The notes under the pieces were generated by a model that had not been told where the DNA came from, searched no databases, and saw nothing but the letters and a program-made list of their open reading frames with translations. Positions 8,085 through 16,342 of a DNA stretch of 56,087 nt are shown piece by piece. Origin of the DNA: Oscillospiraceae bacterium (GTDB taxonomy: Bacteria; Bacillota; Clostridia; Oscillospirales; Oscillospiraceae); assembly GCA_031262065.1 (NCBI GenBank), contig JAISIK010000035.1, positions 1 to 56,087 of the forward strand, in the 5' to 3' direction. The position numbers and the translations under genes are program-made. The first letter of the stretch is position 1. Each line of letters opens with the position of its first letter.

Positions 8085-8960
8085 ATGATGAAAGAAAAAA
8101 TTCGGAGCAGAAAATGGCTGCTATTATCTGCCGCCTTGTGCTTAGCGGCGCTTTTTATTATATACAATGTGTATTCCCAAAAGGGAAAAAACAATGAAGC
8201 ACAGCTTACAGTCCTGATGTACCACAGCGTTACGGCTGAGGATGCAGGGGACTACGCAATTGGTGCAGAGCAATTTCGCCTGCAAATGCAGGAGCTTTGC
8301 GCTGCGGGCTATGAGACCGTAACCTGCGCGCAGATGATTGACTACGTGCACGAGGGAACGGCGCTTCCCGAAAAGCCGCTGCTGCTCACCTTCGACGACG
8401 GCTATGAAAACAACCTTACCGTTGTCGCGCCGATTTTAGAAGAGCTTGGCATGTGCGCAACGATAAGTGTCATTGGCGTGTCGGACGGGAAGAGCACGTA
8501 TAAAGAAACGGGAAGTGCAATCACGCCGCATTTCGCGCTTGCAGACGCCGCGCCCTGGGTGGAAAAGGGCGTTATCGAGATTGGCAGCCACAGTTATGAT
8601 ATGCACCAAGTCACAGCCTTTGACGGCGATGCTTGCAGGCAGGGCGTGGGCATGCTTGATGGCGAAGAGGAGACTGACTACATTGCGTTTTTTAACGCCG
8701 ATATACAGAAATCTTTCGAGCAAATTGCGGCAGTTATCGGTCAACGCCCGGTGGTTTTTGCGTATCCGCAAGGCATCTATTCGCAATTGTCTGAGCACTT
8801 GTTGGAGCAAAGCGGCATAGAGGTCACGCTCACCATCGAGTCGCGGATTAACACGCTGACAGTCGGCAAGCAGCAGAGTTTGCGTGCGCTCGGTCGCATT
8901 GAAATCACGGCGGAAATTACAGATATTGTGGGCTATTTGGATGAGATGCAGGGGCAATAA
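8085..8960 (+). CDS. Polysaccharide deacetylase (NodB domain), membrane-anchored
   Basis: This protein of about 291 residues is an N-terminally anchored carbohydrate esterase 4. A transmembrane segment (about 11-28) precedes the NodB fold. Motifs seen are TVLMYHSV, the metal-binding LTFDDGYENN, GSHSYDMHQ (SHSxxxH) and VFAYPQGIYS. It probably de-N-acetylates peptidoglycan or another cell-surface glycan. ATGs at 8085 and 8088 both follow GGGGAA; the second gives better spacing. The longer frame from 8022 would overlap spoIVB and lacks a ribosome-binding site. It probably shares a transcript with spoIVB. Confidence 0.9.
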   Translation: MMKEKIRSRKWLLLSAALCLAALFIIYNVYSQKGKNNEAQLTVLMYHSVTAEDAGDYAIGAEQFRLQMQELCAAGYETVTCAQMIDYVHEGTALPEKPLLLTFDDGYENNLTVVAPILEELGMCATISVIGVSDGKSTYKETGSAITPHFALADAAPWVEKGVIEIGSHSYDMHQVTAFDGDACRQGVGMLDGEEETDYIAFFNADIQKSFEQIAAVIGQRPVVFAYPQGIYSQLSEHLLEQSGIEVTLTIESRINTLTVGKQQSLRALGRIEITAEITDIVGYLDEMQGQ

Positions 8961-8962
8961 TA

Positions 8963-9024
8963 TGCACAGCGCTTGAAAACATCTTTTATTTCAAGCGGTT
9001 GTATATCCGCGCCGCCGCTGTGCA
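8963..9024. other. Three-way-junction-like inverted repeat after the deacetylase gene
   Basis: A 9-bp outer stem (TGCACAGCG at 8963-8971 with CGCTGTGCA at 9016-9024) encloses a 7-bp hairpin (CTTGAAA/TTTCAAG, 8972-8995) and a short CGG/CCG hairpin (8996-9009). No T-tract follows. It begins three bases after the deacetylase stop codon and may act in 3'-end formation. Confidence 0.5.
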
Positions 9025-9044
9025 GGATGCGAACCCCGCGGGGA

Positions 9045-9073
9045 TTGACAAGACAGCGCGGCAGTGCTAAAAT
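9045..9073 (+). promoter_or_regulatory. Promoter of tRNA-Leu(UAG)
   Basis: TTGACA (9045-9050), a 17-base spacer and TAAAAT (9068-9073) form a near-consensus promoter. The GC-rich discriminator that follows (AAGCGCGGCGC) is typical of stringently controlled stable-RNA promoters. Confidence 0.85.
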
Positions 9074-9105
9074 AAGCGCGGCGCAAGTCTTTGAAAAAGC
9101 AATAT

Positions 9106-9190
9106 GCGGGTGTGACGGAATTGGTAGACGTGCAAGATTTAGGTTCTTGTGTCGAGAGGCGTGTGGGTTCGAGTCCCTTCACCCGTACCA
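9106..9190 (+). tRNA. tRNA-Leu (anticodon UAG)
   Basis: This 85-base tRNA has an encoded CCA. The acceptor stem is GCGGGTG/CACCCGT, the D-loop contains AATTGGTAGAC, and the anticodon arm is CAAGA-TTTAGGT-TCTTG, giving anticodon TAG (reads CUN). A long class II variable arm and the T-loop TTCGAGT follow. One T-stem pair is a mismatch. A structured repeat begins at the first base after CCA. Confidence 0.95.
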
Positions 9191-9334
9191 AAGAGCGGCT
9201 GCTTGCGCAGCCTAAATGAAGAATGCATGATGAAAAATGAATAGTGAATAATTTAGGAAACGCTTTCTGCCGCTCTTTGTATTATTCACTATTCATTATT
9301 CATTAGGGCAGCGCCCGACTTCATTATTCATTAG
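9191..9334 (+). repeat. tRNA-associated modular structured repeat, copy A
   Basis: The element starts directly after the tRNA CCA end. The order is AAGAGCGGC, a hairpin GGCTGC-TTGC-GCAGCC (9197-9212), TAAATGAAGAATG, an AT-rich block containing ATGAATAGTGAATAAT, GCCGCTCTTT (9269-9278, complement of the start), ATTATTCACTATTCATTATT (complement of the AT block), a small GGGC/GCCC hairpin and TTCATTATTCATTAGGG. Nearly the same order recurs at 28295-28435 relative to tRNA-Ala. It is non-coding, and possibly a MITE-like element and/or tRNA terminator. Confidence 0.75.
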
Positions 9335-9459
9335 GGTAAAGTCCGGCGTCATTGCTTATAAAATGTGCAACGATGTCAATATAGGTGTGGCTTCAGTTAT
9401 GACCAATTATTTGAGATGCGGAATCTGGAGTTGCTTAGAAGAGGAAAGGGAGATGTGTA

Positions 9460-10578
9460 ATGAAAAAGCTAATCGAAATATACCAAGAGATTGCCGACGT
9501 TAAAGATACTTGGTGTTATTACATAAATGCCAATTTGCATCTCCATAGAGATAACTTATTTGGCGAACATAGAGCTAAAACATTCATCAAAGAGTACTTC
9601 CATGCAGGCGGCAAAATAGAAGTATTTAAACAATTAGACCTTATTCCAAATGCGATGGAAGAAATTGAACCTTATAGATGGAATCATATACTATCGTCAT
9701 TTTTATTAGGGATTGCAATTGAAAGAGAACTGAAGGGTGTGCCTTTTGAAAAAAGCAGCAGCTTACAAGATATTCGATATGATGATTTTTTATACTACTG
9801 GTATTTGATTAGTTTATATCACGACGTTGGATATGTATTTGAAAATAACAGCTCTGAGTATGCGGAAAAATATAAGACATGGAGTGCATTTTTAAGTGAT
9901 AATGATATCTGCATAAATAATATAAGGCATAGAGATTGTTTTCTGATAAATAACTATTATAGTTACCGTATAAATGAACATAAAACAATAGATCACGGCA
10001 TTGTCAGTGGAAGCTTGCTATACTCCGGGCTTTTGAAAGTATACAAAAGTGCTAAAAATGCTCCGAAATATGATAAATTACCTGAGAAAAATGGATTTAC
10101 ATATAACGGATTATTCTTCCCAGACACCCTTCCGTGTATGGCAAGGGATGTAGCTCTTTCAATTATGAAACACAATATTTGGCAGGCGAACGGTAATACT
10201 GAGGATACTTATAAGCAATATGGACTCAATGAGCTGCTTCCAAATGAATGGAAACCCATAACTTACAAAAAAGATCAAAATGGCTGTGCGTATGATCCTT
10301 TTTTGTTTTTGTTGGCTATTGCGGATACGCTTGAACCGCTGAAGCGTTTTCAATGCTATGATCCGCAGGTTGTGTTAAATAATATCAGCTTAGATTTCTC
10401 AGGGAATCCAAAGGAAATAATAATCACTGTAGATAAACCGTTAATTACGGAGGAATATTTTAAAGGTATTTGCGGATTGGGTAAAAACATAACACAAGAG
10501 CAGAATCATAATAGCAACCCCTGGCTCAATGTTGAAACTTTGGTGCAAGGAAATCAAGTGATTATAACACTAATGTAA
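9460..10578 (+). CDS. HD-domain-like protein of unknown function (accessory)
   Basis: I do not recognise this 372-residue soluble protein by name. It shows a spaced histidine/aspartate pattern typical of HD metal-dependent phosphohydrolases: His76 (WNHILSSF), His121-Asp122 (SLYHDVGYVF), His179 (IDHGIVSG), His238 (SIMKHNIW) and Asp289 (AIADTLEP). This would suit hydrolysis of a nucleotide or phosphoester, but the substrate is not evident. The base composition is strongly AT-rich compared with flanking core genes, and it lies just past tRNA-Leu and its repeat, both signs of transfer. Its ribosome-binding site is AAAGGGAG. It may be a stand-alone defence or housekeeping-like HD enzyme; the HD assignment itself is by eye. 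Confidence 0.7.
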   Translation: MKKLIEIYQEIADVKDTWCYYINANLHLHRDNLFGEHRAKTFIKEYFHAGGKIEVFKQLDLIPNAMEEIEPYRWNHILSSFLLGIAIERELKGVPFEKSSSLQDIRYDDFLYYWYLISLYHDVGYVFENNSSEYAEKYKTWSAFLSDNDICINNIRHRDCFLINNYYSYRINEHKTIDHGIVSGSLLYSGLLKVYKSAKNAPKYDKLPEKNGFTYNGLFFPDTLPCMARDVALSIMKHNIWQANGNTEDTYKQYGLNELLPNEWKPITYKKDQNGCAYDPFLFLLAIADTLEPLKRFQCYDPQVVLNNISLDFSGNPKEIIITVDKPLITEEYFKGICGLGKNITQEQNHNSNPWLNVETLVQGNQVIITLM

Positions 10579-10670
10579 AGTGTAAACGTTAGAAAATCGT
10601 ATGCTATGTTTCTAAAGCCCTTGTGGCACAGGGCGTTGGGAAAACATCTAAATAAGGCAACAATTCCAAA

Positions 10671-10702
10671 CGCCGACTGTTGATAAAAATCGACAGTCGG
10701 CG
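10671..10702 (+). terminator. Hairpin downstream of the HD-like gene
   Basis: A 10-bp stem (CGCCGACTGT/ACAGTCGGCG) with a 12-base AT-rich loop is followed by CGTTATTCTCT. The U-tract is weak. It lies 93 bases after the stop codon. Confidence 0.55.
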
Positions 10703-10775
10703 CGTTATTCTCTAAGGGCTTCTTCTGCCTTCTCGTTAAATATGCAGAAAACATGCCTGTAATACATATTTTCTG

Positions 10776-10804
10776 TTGACTGCACTCGTATTACGTCGTA
10801 TACT
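10776..10804 (+). promoter_or_regulatory. Promoter of the 189-residue protein gene
   Basis: TTGACT (10776-10781), 17 bases and TATACT (10799-10804). The sequence around both hexamers resembles the promoter ahead of the ParA-like gene at 46049. Confidence 0.75.
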
Positions 10805-10945
10805 GTAAAAGAGGCTGCGCCAAAGTGAAAGGATAGACCATACCGTGAATTTGCGCATTCTCCATGAAATCCGGGCAAGTCTCATAAATACTACTTTAAC
10901 CGCAGCGAACAAACGGCAACGATTGCGGGATAATGAGGTGAGAAA

Positions 10946-11515
10946 ATGGACGAACAAAAACAACAAAAGCTTGAACAAGCCAAAGTCTACATCGGTAAAC
11001 TCGCCAACGGATACGACCCATTTTCAAATGCGCTGCTGGAGAATGATTCTGTTCTCAATAATGTGCAGCTGAGCCGCTGCTTCTTCTTTATTTACGAAGT
11101 ATTGCAGGAAGCAATCCAAACCGGCAGCGTTGTCAGCAAGGGTGTAAAGCAGTCTCGATTGCCGAAGTTTGCCTTGCCCTTGAGCCGCCGCAGCGCAATT
11201 ACAACGCGGAAAAAACCCATTCTCATCACCGAATTGTGCGATAGAATCAATGCCGCGGTCAATCTTGAAGCAATGCGCAAACTGAAGGTCACCGCATTTG
11301 GAATTTGGCTAATCGAAAAAGGATTCCTTACAATTGTCGAAAAGGACAACAACAAATATAAGCAGCCAACGCCTGAAGGCGAGAAAATCGGGATTATCGC
11401 GGAGTGGGTAGAATACTACGGACAAGGGTATAACCGCTTAAAATTCAATGCCGAGGCGCAGCAGTTTTTGATAGATAACTTAGATGAAATTATCGAGATT
11501 TCAAACGGAAAATAG
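10946..11515 (+). CDS. Conserved hypothetical protein
   Basis: I cannot assign a function to this 189-residue soluble protein. It starts MDEQKQQKLEQAKVYIGKLA and contains PFSNALLENDSVLNNVQLSR and a C-terminal part QPTPEGEKIGIIAEWVEY. Proteins of this pattern are, to my recollection, common in gut Clostridia, but I know of no established role. No signal peptide or membrane segment is visible. A strong promoter precedes it by about 140 bases and GAGGTGAG is its ribosome-binding site. It lies in the first accessory stretch next to the HD-like gene, but with its own promoter, so the two need not be functionally linked. Confidence 0.75.
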   Translation: MDEQKQQKLEQAKVYIGKLANGYDPFSNALLENDSVLNNVQLSRCFFFIYEVLQEAIQTGSVVSKGVKQSRLPKFALPLSRRSAITTRKKPILITELCDRINAAVNLEAMRKLKVTAFGIWLIEKGFLTIVEKDNNKYKQPTPEGEKIGIIAEWVEYYGQGYNRLKFNAEAQQFLIDNLDEIIEISNGK

Positions 11516-11554
11516 CTCTCCTCTCGCATGCCTAACGAACGTATACAATAGCAG

Positions 11555-11592
11555 GCTACTGCGCGTTGCGCAGTAGCTTCTGTATTTTTGTT
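11555..11592 (+). terminator. Terminator of the hypothetical gene, overlapping the 3' end of spoIID
   Basis: The 10-bp stem GCTACTGCGC/GCGCAGTAGC (11555-11577, GTT loop) is followed on the plus strand by TTCTGTATTTTTG. It overlaps the last codons and stop of the convergent spoIID, so it may limit both transcripts. Confidence 0.65.
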
Positions 11593-12575
11593 CCCTGATA
11601 ATAGTGCGTCAGAATCTCCTCAAAATCCTTGCCGCTGCGCGCCATGGCATCTGCGCCGTACTGGCTCATGCCCACGCGATGCCCGAAGCCAAAGCTTTTG
11701 ATGATAATGCTGTCTTGCTCCGGCGTGAGAATCAGATTTGTCGATCGCAGAGAGAACAGGCTTCTGAGCGCCGTCCCGCTGACCTCCACGCCGCCGATGG
11801 AAATGCAGTCGATGCCGCCGCCTGCGGTGTAGGAGGTTGCGCCGAACCAGTCGGCGGGCGACGCGCCCAAATCCATTTCCGGGTAGCTTGCGAGGAGCGT
11901 CGCCGCAAATTCCCGCGCGTCAATTTCCAGCGTTTCGGTGTAGCGCAGAGCGTCTTCTTCGCCGGGGCTGTCCACCGCTTGCAAATAGGGAATGTCGCCG
12001 CCCCAGACCGCAACCGCAGCCTCCGTGCGCCCGCCGGAGCAGGAGAAATAGGTGGCGTCGATTAAGGCGTTATTGTAAGTCACGACCAGCCCGTCTGTGG
12101 CTTCCACCGCCATTCGCACCGCCTCGACATTTTCCTGCGAGCCCGCGCCCTGCACATAGGCAGTCGGCGAGATATAGCCCTGACAGCAGGAGGAGTTGCC
12201 GCAAACGCCCGCATCCTCATGTTTTTCCGCGTCGATTTTTCGCAATGTAAAGGTTCGCGAGGCGACCGCCTGCGCCTTTAATGCCTCGGCGGAAAAACTT
12301 GCGGGCATCTCCGCGAGCACCACACCCACCAGATACTCCCGCAGACTAAGTTCCTCGACGCCGCTTTCCAGCTTCACCGGAATCGTCAATTCCTCGTCGA
12401 ACGGCAGCTCCTGCGCGGCAGGTTTCGGCTGCACAATTTTCACCTGCATGGGCGGCGTTTCCGGGGGGATTTCCTCCGGCGCGTCCGCAACGGATGCAGC
12501 GCCGTAGGGCAGAATCATCGGTATCACAAAGCAGAGCAGGGCAATCCCCGCCGCAAAGAGGGTTCTTCGTTTCAT
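11556..12575 (-). CDS. spoIID: Stage II sporulation protein D (SpoIID)
   Basis: This 339-residue, N-terminally anchored lytic transglycosylase cuts denuded glycan strands during forespore engulfment, together with SpoIIM and SpoIIP. The signal/anchor is at about 3-27. The catalytic glutamate is Glu89 in VVLAEMPASFSAEALKAQAV, the cysteine-rich zinc-site region is GVCGNSSCCQGY, and the C-terminal FGHRVGMSQYGADAMA is the family hallmark. The ATG at 12575 has GGAAAGGA upstream. Upstream in-frame codons reach back to 12725 but would run antisense over the citrate synthase promoter and start, so they are rejected. Confidence 0.95.
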   Translation of the reverse strand: MKRRTLFAAGIALLCFVIPMILPYGAASVADAPEEIPPETPPMQVKIVQPKPAAQELPFDEELTIPVKLESGVEELSLREYLVGVVLAEMPASFSAEALKAQAVASRTFTLRKIDAEKHEDAGVCGNSSCCQGYISPTAYVQGAGSQENVEAVRMAVEATDGLVVTYNNALIDATYFSCSGGRTEAAVAVWGGDIPYLQAVDSPGEEDALRYTETLEIDAREFAATLLASYPEMDLGASPADWFGATSYTAGGGIDCISIGGVEVSGTALRSLFSLRSTNLILTPEQDSIIIKSFGFGHRVGMSQYGADAMARSGKDFEEILTHYYQGTKIQKLLRNAQ

Positions 12576-12634
12576 GGCTCGTCCTTTCCTGAATCTTTCT
12601 TCTTTTCCGCTTGCAAATAATCTCCGTATTCCCG

Positions 12635-12663
12635 TTGACGAAGCGCCTTTTCTTTGATAGAAT
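12635..12663 (+). promoter_or_regulatory. Promoter of the citrate synthase gene
   Basis: TTGACG (12635-12640), 17 bases and TAGAAT (12658-12663), 44 bases ahead of the ATG at 12707. This position excludes the longer in-frame start at 12611. Confidence 0.8.
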
Positions 12664-12706
12664 GAAAGGCGATATATTTTTCTTGCAAAAATCGAGGTGT
12701 TTACGC

Positions 12707-14068
12707 ATGTCCCAACCCACAACAATCGGCGCTTGCATTACAAGCCTATGCGCGGATTATAAAATTCATAACAGCCTAAATTTAGAAGGACGCAGCAACG
12801 TCAACATCAAGCGCGGACTGCGCAATGAAGACGGCACGGGCGTTATGGTCGGCTGCACCGAAGTCGGCAACGTCCTCGGCTACCGCATTGAAGACGGCGA
12901 GCGCACGGCGATGGACGGGCAGCTGATTTACCGCGGCTACGAGCTGCGCGATTTGGTCAATGCCTACGCTGCGGAGGAGCGCTTTGGCTTTTCCGAGGTT
13001 GCGTATCTTCTCCTGTTCGGGCATCTGCCGCGCAAAGAGCAGGCGGAGACCTTCAGCGAGATTCTGCAAAGCAGCACCGCGCTTCCCACGAATTTCGTGG
13101 AAGATATGATTATGAAAAATCCCGCGCGTGATGTGATGAACGAGCTTGCGCATTCGGTTTTGGCGCTGTATTCTTCCGACCCGAACCCGGACGATTTGCA
13201 CGTGGAGACCCTGATGCGCCAGTCGATAGAGCTGATTGCCCGCTTCCCGGTCATCGTTGCCTATGCCTATGTCGTCAAGCAGCACTACTACGAAAACGAA
13301 AGCCTCTATCTGCACCGCCCGCAGCCGGGGCTGTCGATTGCAGAAAACTTTTTGCACATGATTCGCCCCGACAATAAGTACACGCCCGAGGAGGCGCATC
13401 TTCTCGATCTGTGCCTGATTTGCCACGCAGAACACGGCGGCGGCAATAACTCCACCTTCACCTGCCGCGCAGTATCCTCCAGCGGCACGGACACCTACAG
13501 CGCCATTGCGGCAGCCATCGGCTCTCTGAAAGGGCCGAAGCACGGCGGCGCGAATCGGCAGGTTTTGCAGCAATTTGAAGAGATAAAAGCGAATGTAGCC
13601 GACTGGACGGACGACGAGCAGGTGGCAGCCTTTGTGCGGCGCATTCTTCGCAAAGAAGTCTGCGACAAGTCGGGGCTTGTCTACGGCATGGGGCACGCGG
13701 TCTACACCGTTTCCGACCCGCGCACCGTGCTTCTCAAAGCCCACGCAAAAACGCTTGCCGCGCAAAAGGGCATGCTTGACGAGCTTGCGCTGATGGAGGC
13801 GGTCGAGCGCGTCACCCCCGCAGTCTTTGCAGAGGTCACGGGCAAGGGCAAGGCAATGTGCGCAAACGTCGATATGTACTCGGGACTGATTTATCAGATG
13901 CTGAACATTCCCGCAGACCTCTTCACGCCGCTGTTCGCAGTCGCCCGCATCACGGGCTGGTGCGCGCACCGCATGGAAGAGGTTCTCACCGGCGGTCGAA
14001 TCTACCGCCCCGCCTACAAATCGATTATCACGCGTAAAGAGTATGTCCCGTTTTCGGAAAGGGCATAA
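12707..14068 (+). CDS. gltA: Citrate synthase
   Basis: This 453-residue enzyme condenses acetyl-CoA and oxaloacetate to citrate, feeding 2-oxoglutarate and glutamate synthesis. Active-site positions are recognisable: His243 (CHAEHGGGNNST), His279 (GPKHGGANR), His330 (YGMGHAVYTVSDPR) and Asp388 (CANVDMYSG). The N-terminal extension and overall length (about 450) are typical of the Clostridia/Bacteroidetes-type long form rather than the 370-residue CitZ form. It could be annotated as citrate/2-methylcitrate synthase, but the catalytic set fits citrate synthase. ltaE starts 12 bases downstream and is probably co-transcribed. Confidence 0.95.
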   Translation: MSQPTTIGACITSLCADYKIHNSLNLEGRSNVNIKRGLRNEDGTGVMVGCTEVGNVLGYRIEDGERTAMDGQLIYRGYELRDLVNAYAAEERFGFSEVAYLLLFGHLPRKEQAETFSEILQSSTALPTNFVEDMIMKNPARDVMNELAHSVLALYSSDPNPDDLHVETLMRQSIELIARFPVIVAYAYVVKQHYYENESLYLHRPQPGLSIAENFLHMIRPDNKYTPEEAHLLDLCLICHAEHGGGNNSTFTCRAVSSSGTDTYSAIAAAIGSLKGPKHGGANRQVLQQFEEIKANVADWTDDEQVAAFVRRILRKEVCDKSGLVYGMGHAVYTVSDPRTVLLKAHAKTLAAQKGMLDELALMEAVERVTPAVFAEVTGKGKAMCANVDMYSGLIYQMLNIPADLFTPLFAVARITGWCAHRMEEVLTGGRIYRPAYKSIITRKEYVPFSERA

Positions 14069-14079
14069 GGAGTTTTTGT

Positions 14080-15105
14080 ATGCTATCCTTTGAAAATGAC
14101 TATACCATGGGCGCGCATCCGCAGGTTTTGCAGCGGCTTATCGACAGCAACTTTGACCCGCAGCCCGGCTACGGCAACGACCGCTACTGCGCCGCCGCAA
14201 AAGAGAAAATTGCCGCTTTGTGCGACTGCTCCGATGCGCAGGTGCACTTTCTCGTCGGCGGGACGCAGACAAACGCGCTGATTATCCGCGCCCTGCTCAA
14301 AAGCTACGAGGGCGTGATTGCCGCAAGCACCGCGCATATCGCCGTGCACGAGGCTGGCGCGGTGGAGGCAACGGGGCACAAGGTGCTTACCCTGCCGGAG
14401 CACGACGGCAAGATTCGCCCCGAAGAGGTGCAAGCCTATATCGACCGTTTTTATCAGGACGCCAGCCACACGCACATGGTCTACCCCGGCATGGTGTATA
14501 TCTCGCACCCGACGGAGCTGGGCACGCTGTACAGCAAGCGCGAATTGCAGAAATTGTCCGAAATTTGCCGAAACAACGGGCTTTCGCTCTTTCTCGACGG
14601 TGCGCGGCTGGGATACGGATTGGCAAGCAAGCAGACTGATGTGCGCCTTGCGGACATTGCGCAGCTGTGCGATGTGTTTTCCATCGGCGGCACGAAAGTC
14701 GGCGCGCTGTGCGGCGAGGCGGTGGTCTTTCCAAAAAACAATACGCCGCGGCACTTCCTGACGATGGTCAAGAGCCACGGCGCACTGCTTGCCAAAGGGC
14801 GGCTTTTGGGGCTGCAATTTGACGCGCTGTTTACGGACGGCTTATATTTCGCTATCAGCGCACACGCCATTGAAATGGCGGAGAAGCTCAAAGCACTTTT
14901 TACGGAGAAAGGCTACCGCTTTGCATGGCAATCGCCGACGAACCAGCAATTCTTTGTCTTTGAAAACGCCGAAATCGAGCGGCTGCGGGAGCAGGTTCGC
15001 TTCGACTTATGGGAGCGCATCGACGATACGCAGACCGTCGTCCGCTTTGCCACAAGCTGGGCAACCCAAGATTCGGACATTGCCGCACTTCGCGCACTGC
15101 TGTAA
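14080..15105 (+). CDS. ltaE: Low-specificity threonine aldolase-like PLP enzyme
   Basis: This 341-residue fold-type I PLP enzyme of the beta-eliminating lyase family would cleave L-threonine or L-allo-threonine to glycine and acetaldehyde. Features are LVGGTQTNALIIRALL (cofactor phosphate region), HIAVHEAGAVEATGHKV, Asp173 in FLDGARLGYG and the Schiff-base Lys206 in SIGGTKVGALCGEA. Length matches the family. It follows the citrate synthase gene by 12 bases with an AGG-type ribosome-binding site. A bidirectional terminator ends the unit. Confidence 0.9.
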   Translation: MLSFENDYTMGAHPQVLQRLIDSNFDPQPGYGNDRYCAAAKEKIAALCDCSDAQVHFLVGGTQTNALIIRALLKSYEGVIAASTAHIAVHEAGAVEATGHKVLTLPEHDGKIRPEEVQAYIDRFYQDASHTHMVYPGMVYISHPTELGTLYSKRELQKLSEICRNNGLSLFLDGARLGYGLASKQTDVRLADIAQLCDVFSIGGTKVGALCGEAVVFPKNNTPRHFLTMVKSHGALLAKGRLLGLQFDALFTDGLYFAISAHAIEMAEKLKALFTEKGYRFAWQSPTNQQFFVFENAEIERLREQVRFDLWERIDDTQTVVRFATSWATQDSDIAALRALL

Positions 15106-15113
15106 TAGAAACA

Positions 15114-15153
15114 AAAAGCGCCGACGGATGATCAAAAATCCGTCGGCGCTTTT
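15114..15153. terminator. Bidirectional terminator between ltaE and the acyltransferase gene
   Basis: A 16-bp stem (AAAAGCGCCGACGGAT, 15114-15129, with its complement at 15138-15153) carries A-rich and T-rich edges, so it can end the plus-strand ltaE and the convergent minus-strand acyltransferase transcript. Confidence 0.9.
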
Positions 15154-15157
15154 CCGC

Positions 15158-16294
15158 TTATGCGGGGAGATTTTTACCCCGCCGCGCGCGATTCCAAAGA
15201 TATACAATGCCTTTGTAAAGCAAATCAGCTGCAAGGGAAATAAACATTGACCCGGCAAAGACCGCCAATACGATCGGCACGGCGATCCAATATCGATCGG
15301 GCAGGTAGCTTGTGTTTGTCTTAACCCACGAATACACGAACTTGTCTACAATCCATGAGGCAATAAATGTGCCGTATGCCAAAGAGGACATGCGCGCGAT
15401 GGCGGATTTGCACAGAGCGGGCAGGCGCTCAAAGCGAATTGACAGGAGCAGCAGGAATAGCGGAATGCTCATGATGACGCACTGATATGCGCCATAAGCC
15501 GTCCATCGTCCCCAAACAAAGGTTTTGCCGTAGCTGCGGTAAAAATTGTGCAGCCCGAAAAGAGGCACGCACAGAGCCAGCACCAGAAGCAGGTAACGCT
15601 TGCGAATGCTGCCCGGCTGAAAGTGCTTCTTTATATATGCGCCGATAAAAAAATATGTTAGGGGATAAAGAGATGTTCCCGATTCCCACCAACCGGGCAT
15701 CAACGTGGTGTAATCTTCGGAGAGCAGCAGCGTTTTCCACCCATGAGCAAAGGTTAGGTCGAAGTAATTGAGCAAGCTCGGAAGCGTACCGATTACCAAC
15801 AACACCGCGATAAACAGGGTTTCTTCCTTCTTTGAGGAAAGCGCGCTCCACCATTTGTTTAAGAAAGGAATCAGCAAAAGTAAACCCAGATACATACTGA
15901 CGTACCAAGAATACTGCTCGTAGACTAAAATATTCCGAAGCGCAGCCCAAAAATCCAGCTTAGTTAAGCTCGTTTGCAGCCACACTTTGCTCACAACGAT
16001 CATAAAAACGGTGATAAGGACATAGGGAATGAATATTTTTGCAGCCCGCGCAGGATAACTGCGTAGGGTCACCTTTTTATCAGCCATCAGATAGCCGGTG
16101 AGCATCAAGAATAACGGGATGCAATTCGATGTAAAGGTCCGCATGGTCGCCATGAGCATCAGTTTTTCGCCATGCATGATTTGCTTATAATATCCGCCAT
16201 TAAAGAAGAAGTGCAGACAAATTACCAGAACAATCGCAAAACATCGAATCACATCTAAGTTTATATTACGTTCTTTTTTCATAAGCGCGACCAT
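15158..16294 (-). CDS. Acyltransferase 3 family membrane protein
   Basis: This 378-residue protein with about ten transmembrane helices belongs to the acyltransferase-3 (OafA/WecH-like) family, which O-acylates cell-surface sugars. Family traits are INLDVIRCFAIVLVICLHFF with its conserved Arg/His near the N-terminus, PLFLMLTGYLMADKK and a WYVSMYLGL segment. No SGNH domain follows, so it is a stand-alone form. The start at 16294 has GAGG seven bases upstream (alternative ATG 16282). It has its own promoter at 16343-16371, and the acceptor glycan is unknown. Confidence 0.9.
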   Translation of the reverse strand: MVALMKKERNINLDVIRCFAIVLVICLHFFFNGGYYKQIMHGEKLMLMATMRTFTSNCIPLFLMLTGYLMADKKVTLRSYPARAAKIFIPYVLITVFMIVVSKVWLQTSLTKLDFWAALRNILVYEQYSWYVSMYLGLLLLIPFLNKWWSALSSKKEETLFIAVLLVIGTLPSLLNYFDLTFAHGWKTLLLSEDYTTLMPGWWESGTSLYPLTYFFIGAYIKKHFQPGSIRKRYLLLVLALCVPLFGLHNFYRSYGKTFVWGRWTAYGAYQCVIMSIPLFLLLLSIRFERLPALCKSAIARMSSLAYGTFIASWIVDKFVYSWVKTNTSYLPDRYWIAVPIVLAVFAGSMFISLAADLLYKGIVYLWNRARRGKNLPA

Positions 16295-16342
16295 CCCCTT
16301 TCCTCGTTTGCGCCGTTTACTGCTAAGTATTGACCTTCTTGC

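Noticed and set aside
12782..13969. A 395-codon open frame antisense to citrate synthase
   Set aside because: The opposite strand carries a complete citrate synthase with all catalytic residues; the antisense translation is His/Arg-rich and looks random.
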